From: Kiloniella litopenaei
GTDB lineage: Bacteria > Pseudomonadota > Alphaproteobacteria > Kiloniellales > Kiloniellaceae
Reading direction: 5' to 3'
Length of the DNA: 64,000 nucleotides
Assembly: GCF_000982415.1 (NCBI RefSeq)
Contig: NZ_LANI01000002.1
Coordinates: 62,001-126,000 of the forward strand
The number at the start of each line of letters is the position of its first letter. The stretch's first letter is position 1. Both the position numbers and the translations under genes were made by a program. Under the pieces are notes generated by a model, which did no database searches, had not been told where the DNA came from, and saw only the letters and a list, made by a program, of their open reading frames with translations. Shown piece after piece: positions 1 to 8,279 of this stretch.

Positions 1-78
1 ATTAATTTCCAATAGTTTGTCACCATCGAATATTCGCCCCACTTCCCCTTTTTTCCTCTTATTTCAGAGACCACTCTC

Positions 79-990
79 ATGATACAAACAAGTAACCTTA
101 CAAACGCAGCATATAAACAGATTGAAATAGAGGAATGGGATCAGGCAGCAGCCGCCTGGCATAAATGGATACCCATCATAAACGCGTTTGTCAGCGTTGC
201 CACAGACATCATGCTGGATCAGGCAGGTGTAGAGACAGGTAATCAAGTTCTGGATATCACCGCGGGTGATGGCAGCCAGTCGATAATGGCCGCGGAACGT
301 GTCGGCAAAACTGGCTCTGTCCTTGCCACCGACATATCACCGGCCTTTGTCAAACTTGCGCGGCATATCGCACGAACACAAGGGGTCACCAACATGACCG
401 CAGAGGTTATGGACGCCGAAAACCTTGCCCTGCAAGACAACAGCTTTGATGCCGCAATATCTCGTTTGGGCATGATGTTCCTGCCCGATCCTCTCAGGGG
501 GGTACAGGAAATCCATCGTGTCCTGAAGCCTGCGGGGGCCTTTGCCGCCATTGTTTATACCACGCCGGATAAAACACCCTTTTTTACCCAGTCCCCACAA
601 ATCATTCGTGAACAACTGAACTTGCCAGAACCGCCAACAAAAGAAGCACCAACACATACATCCCCGGCGCCACAAGCCCACCAACCCGGCCCCTTTGCCT
701 TGGGAACGCCAGACTTCTTTGCCGATCTCTTTGCACAGGCCGGCTTTGTCAATATTGAACAGGAAATCATAGAGGCCCCCCTTCGGTTCGACACAACCGA
801 AGACTTTATTCAATGGCGTCGTGACGTTGCAATCTCTCACAAAACAATGCTGGCCGGACAAGACACAGAAACCCAGGAAAGAATTTGGCAGGAAATCACC
901 AAGGCCATGCGCCAATACGAAACCAGCGACGGCTTTGAAACCCCCACCGAACTCCTGATCTGTTCCGGGCAAAAGCCGGGAAACTCCTGA
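79..990 (+). CDS. Class I SAM-dependent methyltransferase (UbiE/COQ5-like)
   Basis: The 303-residue protein has the Rossmann SAM-binding signature near residues 57-64 (VLDITAGDG), a second acidic motif (ATDIS) and the post-I region MDAENLAL. These are typical of class I methyltransferases of the Methyltransf_11 type. Residues about 185-215 form a Pro/Ala/His-rich insertion before the C-terminal helices. That insertion suggests a variable substrate lid or linker, and it is not seen in canonical UbiE. No membrane segment or signal peptide is present. The substrate is unknown; small-molecule or quinone methylation are the generic possibilities. It stands alone, 42 bp upstream of a membrane protein gene of different base composition. 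Confidence 0.85.
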   Translation: MIQTSNLTNAAYKQIEIEEWDQAAAAWHKWIPIINAFVSVATDIMLDQAGVETGNQVLDITAGDGSQSIMAAERVGKTGSVLATDISPAFVKLARHIARTQGVTNMTAEVMDAENLALQDNSFDAAISRLGMMFLPDPLRGVQEIHRVLKPAGAFAAIVYTTPDKTPFFTQSPQIIREQLNLPEPPTKEAPTHTSPAPQAHQPGPFALGTPDFFADLFAQAGFVNIEQEIIEAPLRFDTTEDFIQWRRDVAISHKTMLAGQDTETQERIWQEITKAMRQYETSDGFETPTELLICSGQKPGNS

Positions 991-1032
991 TCTGTTTTTA
1001 TTCTAATTTATTCAGAGAACATTTTTTCAAGC

Positions 1033-1809
1033 ATGACACATAGCCTAAACTTCAAACAACGGTTGTTTCTAGTGCTCTTAACAGTCTTGGTAGGAAGTCA
1101 TATAGAGATATTTGAATTTGAAATTCACTTTCACCTAAGGCAAATCATTGAAATAAAATACTATTACGAATCAGTGGCTATAAATATAGATCGCTTTGCT
1201 ATTGAATTTTTGATTCAACTCACTGCCGCTATTCTGTTAGGTACAACAGTAATCCCGAGATGGATGAAAAACACCATTTTCTCAAAATGGGATCGTGTTC
1301 TGCTTAGTTTATTTCTGTTTATCCCTATTGCGATTTTCTGTGATCAGGCCTTCATAGGTCGCTTTATCCCTGGCTCAATCTACTTAAGTGACTTAACCAC
1401 TGGCCTCTACTTCACACCGCTTTTTCTTATCATTGGCCTGTATATCCTGCCCAAATTTATCACGCTGACTGAATACAATCCTGCAAAAGCCTTTAAAGGG
1501 GGCCTTTTGGCGTGCTTACTATGTCTTCCCTTTGTTTGGCTTTATGACACACTGTTCAATCACTTCCCCTTCTACCTTTCGGCTTACAGTGATTGGTTAC
1601 AAACCAAACCGGAAGAAAATCACATATATTACTTTATCGGATATCTAATAGGTCACTACAGTACTTTTGAAACCTATATCGGCTCTGCAGGCCTGATATG
1701 GCAGTGTATCTGGTTTATCGCCAGCGGCGTCTGCGCTTGGTTTGCCTACTTTGTCATTTACCAAAACAACTTGAAAAGCTGGCGGGAGGAAGCGACTGTT
1801 TTTGAGTAA
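1033..1809 (+). CDS. Polytopic membrane protein of unknown function
   Basis: A 258-residue protein with about six hydrophobic segments, including stretches near residues 10-25, 55-72, 88-105, 120-140, 155-170 and 222-243, separated by short charged loops. I do not recognise a family. The gene is visibly more AT-rich than the methyltransferase before it and the hydroxylase after it, which hints at later acquisition. A strong hairpin terminator lies about 30 bp after its stop. There is no neighbour that assigns a role. Confidence 0.7.
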   Translation: MTHSLNFKQRLFLVLLTVLVGSHIEIFEFEIHFHLRQIIEIKYYYESVAINIDRFAIEFLIQLTAAILLGTTVIPRWMKNTIFSKWDRVLLSLFLFIPIAIFCDQAFIGRFIPGSIYLSDLTTGLYFTPLFLIIGLYILPKFITLTEYNPAKAFKGGLLACLLCLPFVWLYDTLFNHFPFYLSAYSDWLQTKPEENHIYYFIGYLIGHYSTFETYIGSAGLIWQCIWFIASGVCAWFAYFVIYQNNLKSWREEATVFE

Positions 1810-1839
1810 ATACCCGCCGCATTGTCTCTCCGCAAGAAA

Positions 1840-1874
1840 CGAAAACCCCCGCGCCTTTGAGCCGGGGGTTTTCG
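1840..1874 (+). terminator. Rho-independent terminator between convergent genes
   Basis: A 12-bp perfect stem (cgaaaacccccg at 1840-1851 with its complement at 1863-1874) around an 11-nt loop. The A-rich left arm and T-rich right arm let it work in both directions. It ends the membrane-protein gene and may also end the DUF1127 transcript coming from the other side. Confidence 0.85.
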
Positions 1875-1960
1875 TTACGCCTATCCTTTAAGATAAAGCG
1901 TCCAGATATTTATACAGCTTATAGAACCTATTCCAGAGACAGATCTCTTTCTACATTCCT

Positions 1961-2041
1961 TACTGGGTCTGCATACTATACTGGGTCTGCCTACTATACT
2001 GGGTCTGCCTACTATACTGGGGGCTGCATTCCTTACTGGGG
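1961..2041. repeat. 18-bp tandem repeat at the 3' end of the DUF1127 gene
   Basis: Units tactgggtctgcNtacta occupy 1961-1978, 1979-1996 and 1997-2014. A diverged 19-bp copy follows at 2015-2033, and a partial copy at 2034-2041. Read on the minus strand, the core cccagta is the last coding triplets plus stop of the DUF1127 gene, so the repeat looks like repeated duplication of that gene's tail. Confidence 0.85.
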
Positions 2042-2218
2042 AATGATGTCACGAACCAGACGTGGGTCCAGATCGTTCAGGATCTTTGCAATACGACGTT
2101 CCCGACGTTTTGCTTTATAAGCAATAATCGCGTCTGAAACAGCGGTTTTAACAAAAGCGACGATGCCTTCTTTAGCGAAGGAAACGGGTTGTGCAACATT
2201 TACTGACACATGTGCCAT
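2033..2218 (-). CDS. DUF1127 family small protein
   Basis: A 61-residue protein that starts MAHVSVN and ends in the DUF1127/YjiS-like block KRRERRIAKILNDLDPRLVRDI, an Arg-rich helix seen in many small alphaproteobacterial proteins. Some members are linked to stress, phosphate or RNA-related regulation. I chose the ATG at 2218 because AGGA sits 8 nt upstream. An in-frame start at 2236 would add six residues without a ribosome site. The stop codon lies inside an 18-bp tandem repeat, so the C-terminus may differ between strains. The molecular role is unknown. Confidence 0.85.
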   Translation of the reverse strand: MAHVSVNVAQPVSFAKEGIVAFVKTAVSDAIIAYKAKRRERRIAKILNDLDPRLVRDIIPQ

Positions 2219-2838
2219 AGTCTTAATCCTAATCAAAGGGCCCGGTCCCGTAAATCCCGACAGCCAAGTTGTTTCTACTGATTCCTAGGTACGCTCAGTT
2301 GATCAAATCGACAATTGAAATTTATTCATTCTGGCTATGCATTTTCAGCATGGAAGTCCCCCTACAAGCCCCTCTCAGCAAGGGTTTTGTCGCGATTAAG
2401 ACAAATCAATGTCGCATATAATCCTTGCCCCTGATTTGCCTCATTTTTGAAAATATTTTACGTCTGAAAAAGTTTTATTTCGGACAGTTTTTTGTGTCGT
2501 AAACAGCACACAAATGCCGCTATTTTGATACTCGATCTTTCTGCCTGTCCTTTTGGCATCATATCACAGAACATTTTCTATCCATCACGATCGATGAACG
2601 AACCGAGTCTTGTTAAAAACAATACCTGTCGGGGCATAATCCATGGTTTTTGATCCCCCGCTTGCCCCACGCTAGTGGTCAAAAACAAGCGACATAAAAA
2701 CGACATAAAGAAGCGACAAACAGTTGAAAATCTATTTATATTCATCGCTATTTTAGAGTACCATCACGAGAATTGTGGATTTAGGTCATGTGCGATATAC
2801 AAACAGGACCGAAATTAAAGTTTAAGTGGTGGGGATAA
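2219..2838. other. 620-bp gene-free stretch between divergent genes
   Basis: No convincing reading frame is seen here. It must hold the promoters for the DUF1127 gene (minus) and the hydroxylase gene (plus). A short repeated element gcgacataaaaacgacataaagaagcgac lies at about 2689-2718. The last 100 bp are AT-rich and end in a good ribosome site (gtgggga) before 2839. Confidence 0.5.
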
Positions 2839-3789
2839 ATGACACTTGAGAACGTAACAGCCAACGAAGGCCTGGGAAGAAAAATACTCGCAAGAACATC
2901 CTGGCCCGTGCTTCTTACGCTTTGCATCTGTACCACGGCCTATGGCTTTGCCATTGATCGCCCTGTCATCGTTTTCAACCTGACCTATCTTGGCTTGGCC
3001 ATTGCTCTCTTTTTACTGGAACGCAAAATGCCGTTCGAGAAAACCTGGCTGGAAAACGACGGACAGACCTTTGCCAACATCGCCCACACCCTGACCAGCA
3101 AAGGCCTTGTCCAGGGCCTGGTCACCTTTAGCGGTGTCATCGGCATTACCGCCTATGTAACGCCTCTACAGGGCGAAGGTTATGGCATCTGGCCACGCGA
3201 CTGGCCACTTGCCATTCAGGTAATCATGACGCTGGTTGCAGCTGAATTCGGTCTCTATTGGGCGCACAGAATTTCCCACGAATGGAAACCACTGTGGAAA
3301 TTCCACGCCATCCACCATTCCGTCACCAGACTGTGGATCGTCAATACCGGGCGGTTCCATTTTATTGATTCCCTGTTGTCCATCGTACTGGGCATCAGCA
3401 TCCCCCTCGCGCTGGGTGCGCCACTGGAAGCAATCACATGGCTATCGGCCATAACCGCCTATATCGGCATGCTGACACATTGCAACGTGGATATGCGTTT
3501 CGGGCTGCTTTCCATGATCTTCAACACCCCCGGTCTGCACCGCTGGCACCACAGTAAAAAAATCGTCGAAGGCAACAGAAACTACGGCGAAAACCTGATG
3601 GTATGGGATATGGTTTTTGGCACCTGGATCAACCCGGACCGTCGCCCCCCGGCCAAGATTGGCATCACCGAAGAAATGCCGCCAAGCTTTCCCGCCCAAC
3701 TGGTCTGGCCCTTTAAAGAAATCAAGGAACTGGATCATGAAGGTTGGACAACGCTGATCTCGGAAGAAAATACCAAGCCGAAAGTTTAG
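2839..3789 (+). CDS. Sterol desaturase / fatty acid hydroxylase family protein
   Basis: A 316-residue integral membrane di-iron enzyme. The three histidine clusters of the family are visible: HRISHE (about 144-149), HAIHHS (about 155-160) and HRWHHS (about 234-239), with several hydrophobic helices before and between them. Members insert oxygen into, or desaturate, lipids or sterol-like substrates using O2. A clear GGGGA ribosome site precedes the ATG. It is the first gene of a co-oriented group with a two-component pair and a lipid-modification run, so it probably acts on membrane acyl chains. The exact substrate cannot be read from sequence. Confidence 0.9.
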   Translation: MTLENVTANEGLGRKILARTSWPVLLTLCICTTAYGFAIDRPVIVFNLTYLGLAIALFLLERKMPFEKTWLENDGQTFANIAHTLTSKGLVQGLVTFSGVIGITAYVTPLQGEGYGIWPRDWPLAIQVIMTLVAAEFGLYWAHRISHEWKPLWKFHAIHHSVTRLWIVNTGRFHFIDSLLSIVLGISIPLALGAPLEAITWLSAITAYIGMLTHCNVDMRFGLLSMIFNTPGLHRWHHSKKIVEGNRNYGENLMVWDMVFGTWINPDRRPPAKIGITEEMPPSFPAQLVWPFKEIKELDHEGWTTLISEENTKPKV

Positions 3790-3902
3790 AGTTTGAAACC
3801 GACAGCAGCACAAAGAAAAACAGAGCCTGATCAAACAAAATAGGGTATGTTTGAATTTCAGGGATAATGACTTAGATAACAAACGGGTAGCAGGCTTCTT
3901 AT

Positions 3903-4586
3903 ATGCGCATTCTCTATGTAGAAGATGATCAGGAAGTCCTGAGCTATATCAGCAATGGCCTCAAGCAAGAGGGGCATAATCTGGATACGGCGGACAATGG
4001 CAAAGACGGGCTGTTTTTGGCAACGACCGAAAACTACGATGTCATTATCGTTGATCGCATGCTGCCAGAGTTAGATGGCCTGACCATTATCAGAACATTA
4101 CGGGGGACTGATAACCATACCCCCGTTCTCATTCTCAGCGCCCTTGGCGAAGTCGATGATCGGGTAAAGGGACTTAGATCGGGCGGCGATGACTATCTGG
4201 TCAAACCCTTTGCCTTTGCCGAACTTCTGGCCCGTATAGAGGTTCTTGCCAAACGAAACGGACCACAAGGCACCCCGCAAGATACGCGGTTAAGCGCACA
4301 GGATCTCGAAGTTGATCTGCTCTCGCGCAAGGTCAAACGCAGTGGACGGGCCATTGAGCTACAGTCACGCGAATTTCGTCTGTTGGAATACTTGCTAAAG
4401 CACAAGGGGCAGGTTGTGACCCGAACCATGCTGCTGGAAAATGTTTGGGATTATCATTTCGACCCCCAGACAAATGTGATCGACGTGCATATCAGCCGTC
4501 TAAGAGGTAAGGTCGATAAAGATTTTGACGTTTCACTGATAAAGACGATACGTGGTGCCGGATATATCATCGAAGACACCCCATAG
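3903..4586 (+). CDS. OmpR-family response regulator
   Basis: The 227-residue protein has an N-terminal receiver domain with acidic pocket EDD (8-10), phospho-acceptor Asp51 (IIVDRMLPELDG), conserved Lys in DYLVKPF (about 101), and a C-terminal winged helix with LLEYLLKHKGQVVTR and HISRLRGKVD. It is most like QseB/PmrA/TctD regulators. Its 3' end overlaps the sensor-kinase gene by 35 bp if the GTG start at 4552 is used, so the two are translationally coupled. Likely targets are the flanking lipid genes and the pair itself. Confidence 0.95.
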   Translation: MRILYVEDDQEVLSYISNGLKQEGHNLDTADNGKDGLFLATTENYDVIIVDRMLPELDGLTIIRTLRGTDNHTPVLILSALGEVDDRVKGLRSGGDDYLVKPFAFAELLARIEVLAKRNGPQGTPQDTRLSAQDLEVDLLSRKVKRSGRAIELQSREFRLLEYLLKHKGQVVTRTMLLENVWDYHFDPQTNVIDVHISRLRGKVDKDFDVSLIKTIRGAGYIIEDTP

Positions 4587-5985
4587 ACCCTACGCCCGAA
4601 GCTCTAGCTTTCAGATGGCTGTTCTGTTTCTGCTGCTTTGCGGAACGGCTGTTATCATACTTGGCTATTTTAGTTACTATTTCAGTCGGGGGCACTTTGT
4701 CCAACGTACCGAAGCCATCATTGACACCGACCTGCATTATGTATCGCAATGGCAAGATCCCGCCCGCATTGCCAAGGCGCTGAACAGGCCCGATCGGGTT
4801 TATCTTTTGCTGTCACCGGATGAAAAAAAGATTATTGGCAATCTGGATGAATTACCGGAAACAGTTTCCCTTTTGGCCGAAGGTACTCTGACCTTTTCAG
4901 TCACGCCCCCTGCCGAAGCAAAATCACCCGTATCAAATTCCCCAGATATAAAGACCCCTGATATAAATACCCCCGATATAAATCCTTCTGATACAGAAAA
5001 AGATTACGCCGCGAAGATATACACCTATCCCAATAAAAATCGTTTGTTGATCGGCGTCGATATCACGTCGGTGACAAATGATTATAAATTGATGCAATGG
5101 CTAAGCTTTCTCAGTATCGGCTTTATGGTACTCGTCATTGTCACCAGCTATCTGATCAGCCGTTTTGTTGTATCCAACACCAACCGCATTGCCCTGACCG
5201 CAAAGCAGATCATGGAAACCGGCGACCTTTCCCAACGGATTGAGTTGACGTCCCGCTGGGATGATCTTAGCTACATGGCGGGGATCATCAATGATCTGCT
5301 TGATCGTATCCAGCTGTTGATGCGGGGTATCCGACAGGTTTCTGACAACATTGCCCATGACCTGCGTACACCCTTGACCCGCCTGCATCACAATCTGGAA
5401 GATTTGCGATCACAAGATCATATCACTCAAAACCAACAGGCCTATGAAACCGTTGACAAGCTGGTCAATGAAACCGACCAGATGCAAAGAACCTTTAACG
5501 CTCTGCTCCGCATTTCGCGGATTGAAGCGGGCAAACAGCACTCTGCTTTTGAGCCAATGGATCTGGGTGAACTGTTACAGGACGTTATTGAGCTCTATGA
5601 ACCTCTTCTGGAAGAAAAGGCCATCACCCTGGAACAAGATGTCCAAAACATCACTTTGCGGGGTGACAGGAACTTACTGTTCCAGGCCTTTGGAAACCTT
5701 ATGGACAACGCGGCGAAGTTCACCCCGACCAAGGGTTGGATCAGGCTCAGCCTGCGTAAACAGGAAACCGGGATCATTTTTGTCATTGAAGATAGCGGCC
5801 CCGGCGTTCCCCCGACCGATCTTAGGAAAATATTCGAACGCTTCTATCGCACAGAAAGCAGCCGACACACCCCCGGCAGTGGGTTGGGATTGAGCTTGGT
5901 TGGCGCAGTCATCGACCTGCACAAAGGACAAATATCAGCCGAAAACGGTGAAAAGGGCCTGCGTCTGACCATACGTTTTTCATAG
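4552..5985 (+). CDS. Sensor histidine kinase, partner of the OmpR-type regulator
   Basis: A 477-residue membrane kinase with TM1 near 22-42, a periplasmic sensor segment (about 43-180), TM2 near 182-203, HAMP, HisKA with His269 (NIAHDLRTP), and HATPase_c with N box (NLMDNAAKF), G1 (EDSGPGVP) and G2 (GSGLGLSL). The periplasmic part contains three imperfect copies of a five-residue unit (PDIKT, PDINT, PDINP) encoded by a 15-bp repeat. The GTG at 4552 overlaps the regulator gene. An ATG at 4615 would give a shorter tail before TM1. The ligand is unknown; its position suggests membrane or oxidative stress sensing. Confidence 0.93.
   Translation: MVPDISSKTPHRPYARSSSFQMAVLFLLLCGTAVIILGYFSYYFSRGHFVQRTEAIIDTDLHYVSQWQDPARIAKALNRPDRVYLLLSPDEKKIIGNLDELPETVSLLAEGTLTFSVTPPAEAKSPVSNSPDIKTPDINTPDINPSDTEKDYAAKIYTYPNKNRLLIGVDITSVTNDYKLMQWLSFLSIGFMVLVIVTSYLISRFVVSNTNRIALTAKQIMETGDLSQRIELTSRWDDLSYMAGIINDLLDRIQLLMRGIRQVSDNIAHDLRTPLTRLHHNLEDLRSQDHITQNQQAYETVDKLVNETDQMQRTFNALLRISRIEAGKQHSAFEPMDLGELLQDVIELYEPLLEEKAITLEQDVQNITLRGDRNLLFQAFGNLMDNAAKFTPTKGWIRLSLRKQETGIIFVIEDSGPGVPPTDLRKIFERFYRTESSRHTPGSGLGLSLVGAVIDLHKGQISAENGEKGLRLTIRFS
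4945..4989 (+). repeat. 15-bp x3 in-frame tandem repeat in the kinase sensor domain
   Basis: Units beginning gatataaa at 4945-4959, 4960-4974 and 4975-4989 encode three near-identical pentapeptides rich in Pro, Asp and Ile. The period is a multiple of three, so the frame is kept. Confidence 0.85.
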
Positions 5986-6030
5986 TTTAAAACGGTACAA
6001 TCAAAAGAGAAACCAACGGAGAAAACAAAT

Positions 6031-6058
6031 CATTTTCTTTCATTACCATTTTGTAATG
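6031..6058. promoter_or_regulatory. Candidate regulator binding site before the lipid run
   Basis: Upstream of the oxidoreductase gene, CATT half-sites occur at 6031 and 6041, one helical turn apart as in OmpR-type direct repeats. CATTAC (6041-6046) also forms an inverted repeat with GTAATG (6053-6058). The neighbouring two-component regulator is the natural candidate to bind here. This is inference from spacing and position only. Confidence 0.3.
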
Positions 6059-6102
6059 TTCAGGACAGCAAGAGGTAAGACGCCATAGCCGATTGTAATC
6101 GC

Positions 6103-7350
6103 ATGAAAATAGCAATCATTGGCTCAGGTATTTCCGGTTTGGGCGCAGCATATCTGTTGCATCCCCATCATAACATCACCGTTTATGAAAAAGGAAACTA
6201 TCTGGGGGGACATAGCCGGACAATCGACATCTCTCCCAAAGGGACGCAAACACCTGTGGATACAGGGTTTATTGTTTTCAACCACCGGAACTATTATCAC
6301 CTGACCCGGCTGTTCAAGCACCTGAACGTTCCCACCATCGAAAGCGACATGTCTTTCGGGGCCAGCATTCAGGACGGTTGGCTGGAATATGGCAGCAAAG
6401 GCATGTTCGCCCAAAAGCGTAACCTGTTGCGCCCCAGATACTGGAAAATGATCCGGGATATTCTCAGTTTTAACAAAAAAGCCCTGCCCTATCTCGAGAA
6501 AAACAAAGATGCCACCCTGGAAGAGTGCCTGAATGACCTGAAACTCGGGGACTGGTTCAAACGTTATTACCTACAGGCCATGGGCGCAGCGATCTGGAGC
6601 TGTTCGGTTGAAACCATTCTGAAGTTTCCGGCGCGTACCTTTATTCGCTTCTTCGACAATCATGGCCTGTTAAGCGTTAATCAACATCCCCAGTGGTATA
6701 CGGTAAAGGGGGGAAGCCGCGAATACGTGCAACGAATAAGCGCAAGCTTTCACGATCACATAAGGCTGAATTGTGGTGTTGTTTCTGTCAAAAGAAAAAA
6801 CGGAAAGGTCGAAGTACTGGACGACAAGGACAATACAGAAACCTATGATCAGATTGTTTTTGCCTGTCATGCTGATCAGGCCCTGAAAATGCTCGACACC
6901 CCGTCAAAAGACGAAGAACGCATTCTTGGAAACTTCACCTACCAGAAAAATCTGGTTGTCGTTCATGGGGACACCAGCTTTATGCCCCGCAAAAAAGGAT
7001 CATGGGCCAGTTGGGTTTATCTATCAGAACAACAGGAAGACAAAAGCGAAAGTGTCTCCCTCAGCTACTGGATGAATAATCTTCAGGATATTGGTCACGA
7101 TGCCCCAGTCATCATCACCCTAAACCCCGGCAGACAGCCCGCCGGGCACCTGATTTATGATGTTAATGAATTCGAGCACCCGGTTTTTACAAAAGATGCA
7201 GTCGATGCCCAGGAACAGATCAGTGCTATACAGGGCAAAGACAATTTGTGGTTCTGTGGGGCCTATCAACAATATGGTTTTCACGAAGATGCCTTGGCCA
7301 GCGCCGTCAGGGTTGCGCAAAAAATTGGAGTGTCCATTCCATGGGAATAG
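6103..7350 (+). CDS. FAD/NAD(P)-dependent oxidoreductase (amine-oxidase fold)
   Basis: A 415-residue flavoprotein with an N-terminal dinucleotide motif IGSGISGLGAAYLL (6-19), followed by EKGNYLGGHSRT, the GG motif of the amine oxidase/phytoene desaturase fold. A C-terminal FAD-contact region reads FCGAYQQYGFHEDALASA. Homologues beside DUF1365 and CFA-like genes are thought to act on lipid acyl chains. It opens the compact run 6103-12554, and its stop overlaps the next start by 10 bp. The substrate is inferred from context. Confidence 0.9.
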   Translation: MKIAIIGSGISGLGAAYLLHPHHNITVYEKGNYLGGHSRTIDISPKGTQTPVDTGFIVFNHRNYYHLTRLFKHLNVPTIESDMSFGASIQDGWLEYGSKGMFAQKRNLLRPRYWKMIRDILSFNKKALPYLEKNKDATLEECLNDLKLGDWFKRYYLQAMGAAIWSCSVETILKFPARTFIRFFDNHGLLSVNQHPQWYTVKGGSREYVQRISASFHDHIRLNCGVVSVKRKNGKVEVLDDKDNTETYDQIVFACHADQALKMLDTPSKDEERILGNFTYQKNLVVVHGDTSFMPRKKGSWASWVYLSEQQEDKSESVSLSYWMNNLQDIGHDAPVIITLNPGRQPAGHLIYDVNEFEHPVFTKDAVDAQEQISAIQGKDNLWFCGAYQQYGFHEDALASAVRVAQKIGVSIPWE

Positions 7351-8165
7351 CGCCCAAACTTCTAAACGCCCCAAAACTCTTGAACGCAAAAGTTTTTCAC
7401 AAACGCCTGTCCCCAAAGGTGAACAGTTTCACCTATGGCATTTATTACTACTGCCTGCCACTCTCTCAACTCTCCCCCGTAAACGGCAAGCCGCGCAATA
7501 GCGATCTGGAATTTCCCATAAACAAAAAAGGACTGGTCAGCTTTTATCAAAAAGATCACGGCAAGAAGGATGGAAGCTGCCTGACCACATGGGCCAGAGA
7601 ACTGCTTGAGCGATTTGATGTAACACAGGCAGATGGTGAAATTATACTTGTCGCCATGCCCCGTGTTCTTGGGTACGTTTTTAACCCTGTAAGCTTCTGG
7701 CTTTGCCTTGACCGGAATGAAAAACTCCGCGCCGTTATCTGCGAAGTTAATAACACCTTTGGCGAAACCCACTGCTATCTATGCAAACACGACGATGGCC
7801 GCGCCATTGAAGCAAACGATACGCTACAAACAGAAAAGCTGTTCCATGTTTCCCCCTTTATTGAACGCGAAGGTCATTACGACTTTCGCTTTAATGTCAA
7901 AGAAGATCACTTTGCCGTCTGTATCGATCTCTTTAACTCCAATGGTGAAAAAACACTGGTAACGTCCTTGGCTGGCAAGCTGTCCCCCCTGACCAAAGCT
8001 GCTGTAACCGCAGCGTTCTGGAAACATCCGCTGGTGACCTTCAAGGCTATTTACCTTATCCACTGGCAAGCGCTGAGGCTGATATTAAAAGGCATAAAAC
8101 ATCTGACGAAGCCCGAACAAAAGTCAGAAAAATTCAGTGCGACCCGCAACCTTACCAAAAGTTAA
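7341..8165 (+). CDS. DUF1365 family protein
   Basis: About 274 residues, matching DUF1365 by HKRLSPKVNSFTYGIYYYCLPL at the start, GYVFNPVSFWLC in the middle (about 113-124) and VNNTFGETHCY after it. I chose the ATG at 7341, which overlaps the stop of the FAD enzyme gene and has GGAG 11 nt upstream. An earlier in-frame start inside the upstream gene is unlikely. The N-terminus carries a doubled APKLLN (7350-7385). DUF1365 proteins nearly always travel with the FAD oxidoreductase and CFA-like methyltransferase. Their biochemical role is not settled. Confidence 0.9.
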   Translation: MGIAPKLLNAPKLLNAKVFHKRLSPKVNSFTYGIYYYCLPLSQLSPVNGKPRNSDLEFPINKKGLVSFYQKDHGKKDGSCLTTWARELLERFDVTQADGEIILVAMPRVLGYVFNPVSFWLCLDRNEKLRAVICEVNNTFGETHCYLCKHDDGRAIEANDTLQTEKLFHVSPFIEREGHYDFRFNVKEDHFAVCIDLFNSNGEKTLVTSLAGKLSPLTKAAVTAAFWKHPLVTFKAIYLIHWQALRLILKGIKHLTKPEQKSEKFSATRNLTKS

Positions 8166-8279
8166 TGTCCGCGTAATCCAGGGGTTATTTTCATCCTTGT
8201 ATTCTGAAAGCATCACAGAAAACAATCTGTTCTCAACACCCACAAACAAATAACGAAACCCAACGAGGCCTGATAAAAA

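Noticed and set aside
337-972. Long minus-strand frame across the methyltransferase gene
   Set aside because: It is the antisense shadow of a clearly homologous methyltransferase and has no ribosome site of its own.
1857-2120. Plus-strand frame with repeated Tyr-Thr-Gly-Ser
   Set aside because: It reads through the terminator, the tandem repeat and the antisense of the DUF1127 gene.
7248-7340. Longer start for the DUF1365 protein
   Set aside because: The added sequence is an out-of-frame reading of the FAD oxidoreductase gene. GGAG fits the ATG at 7341.
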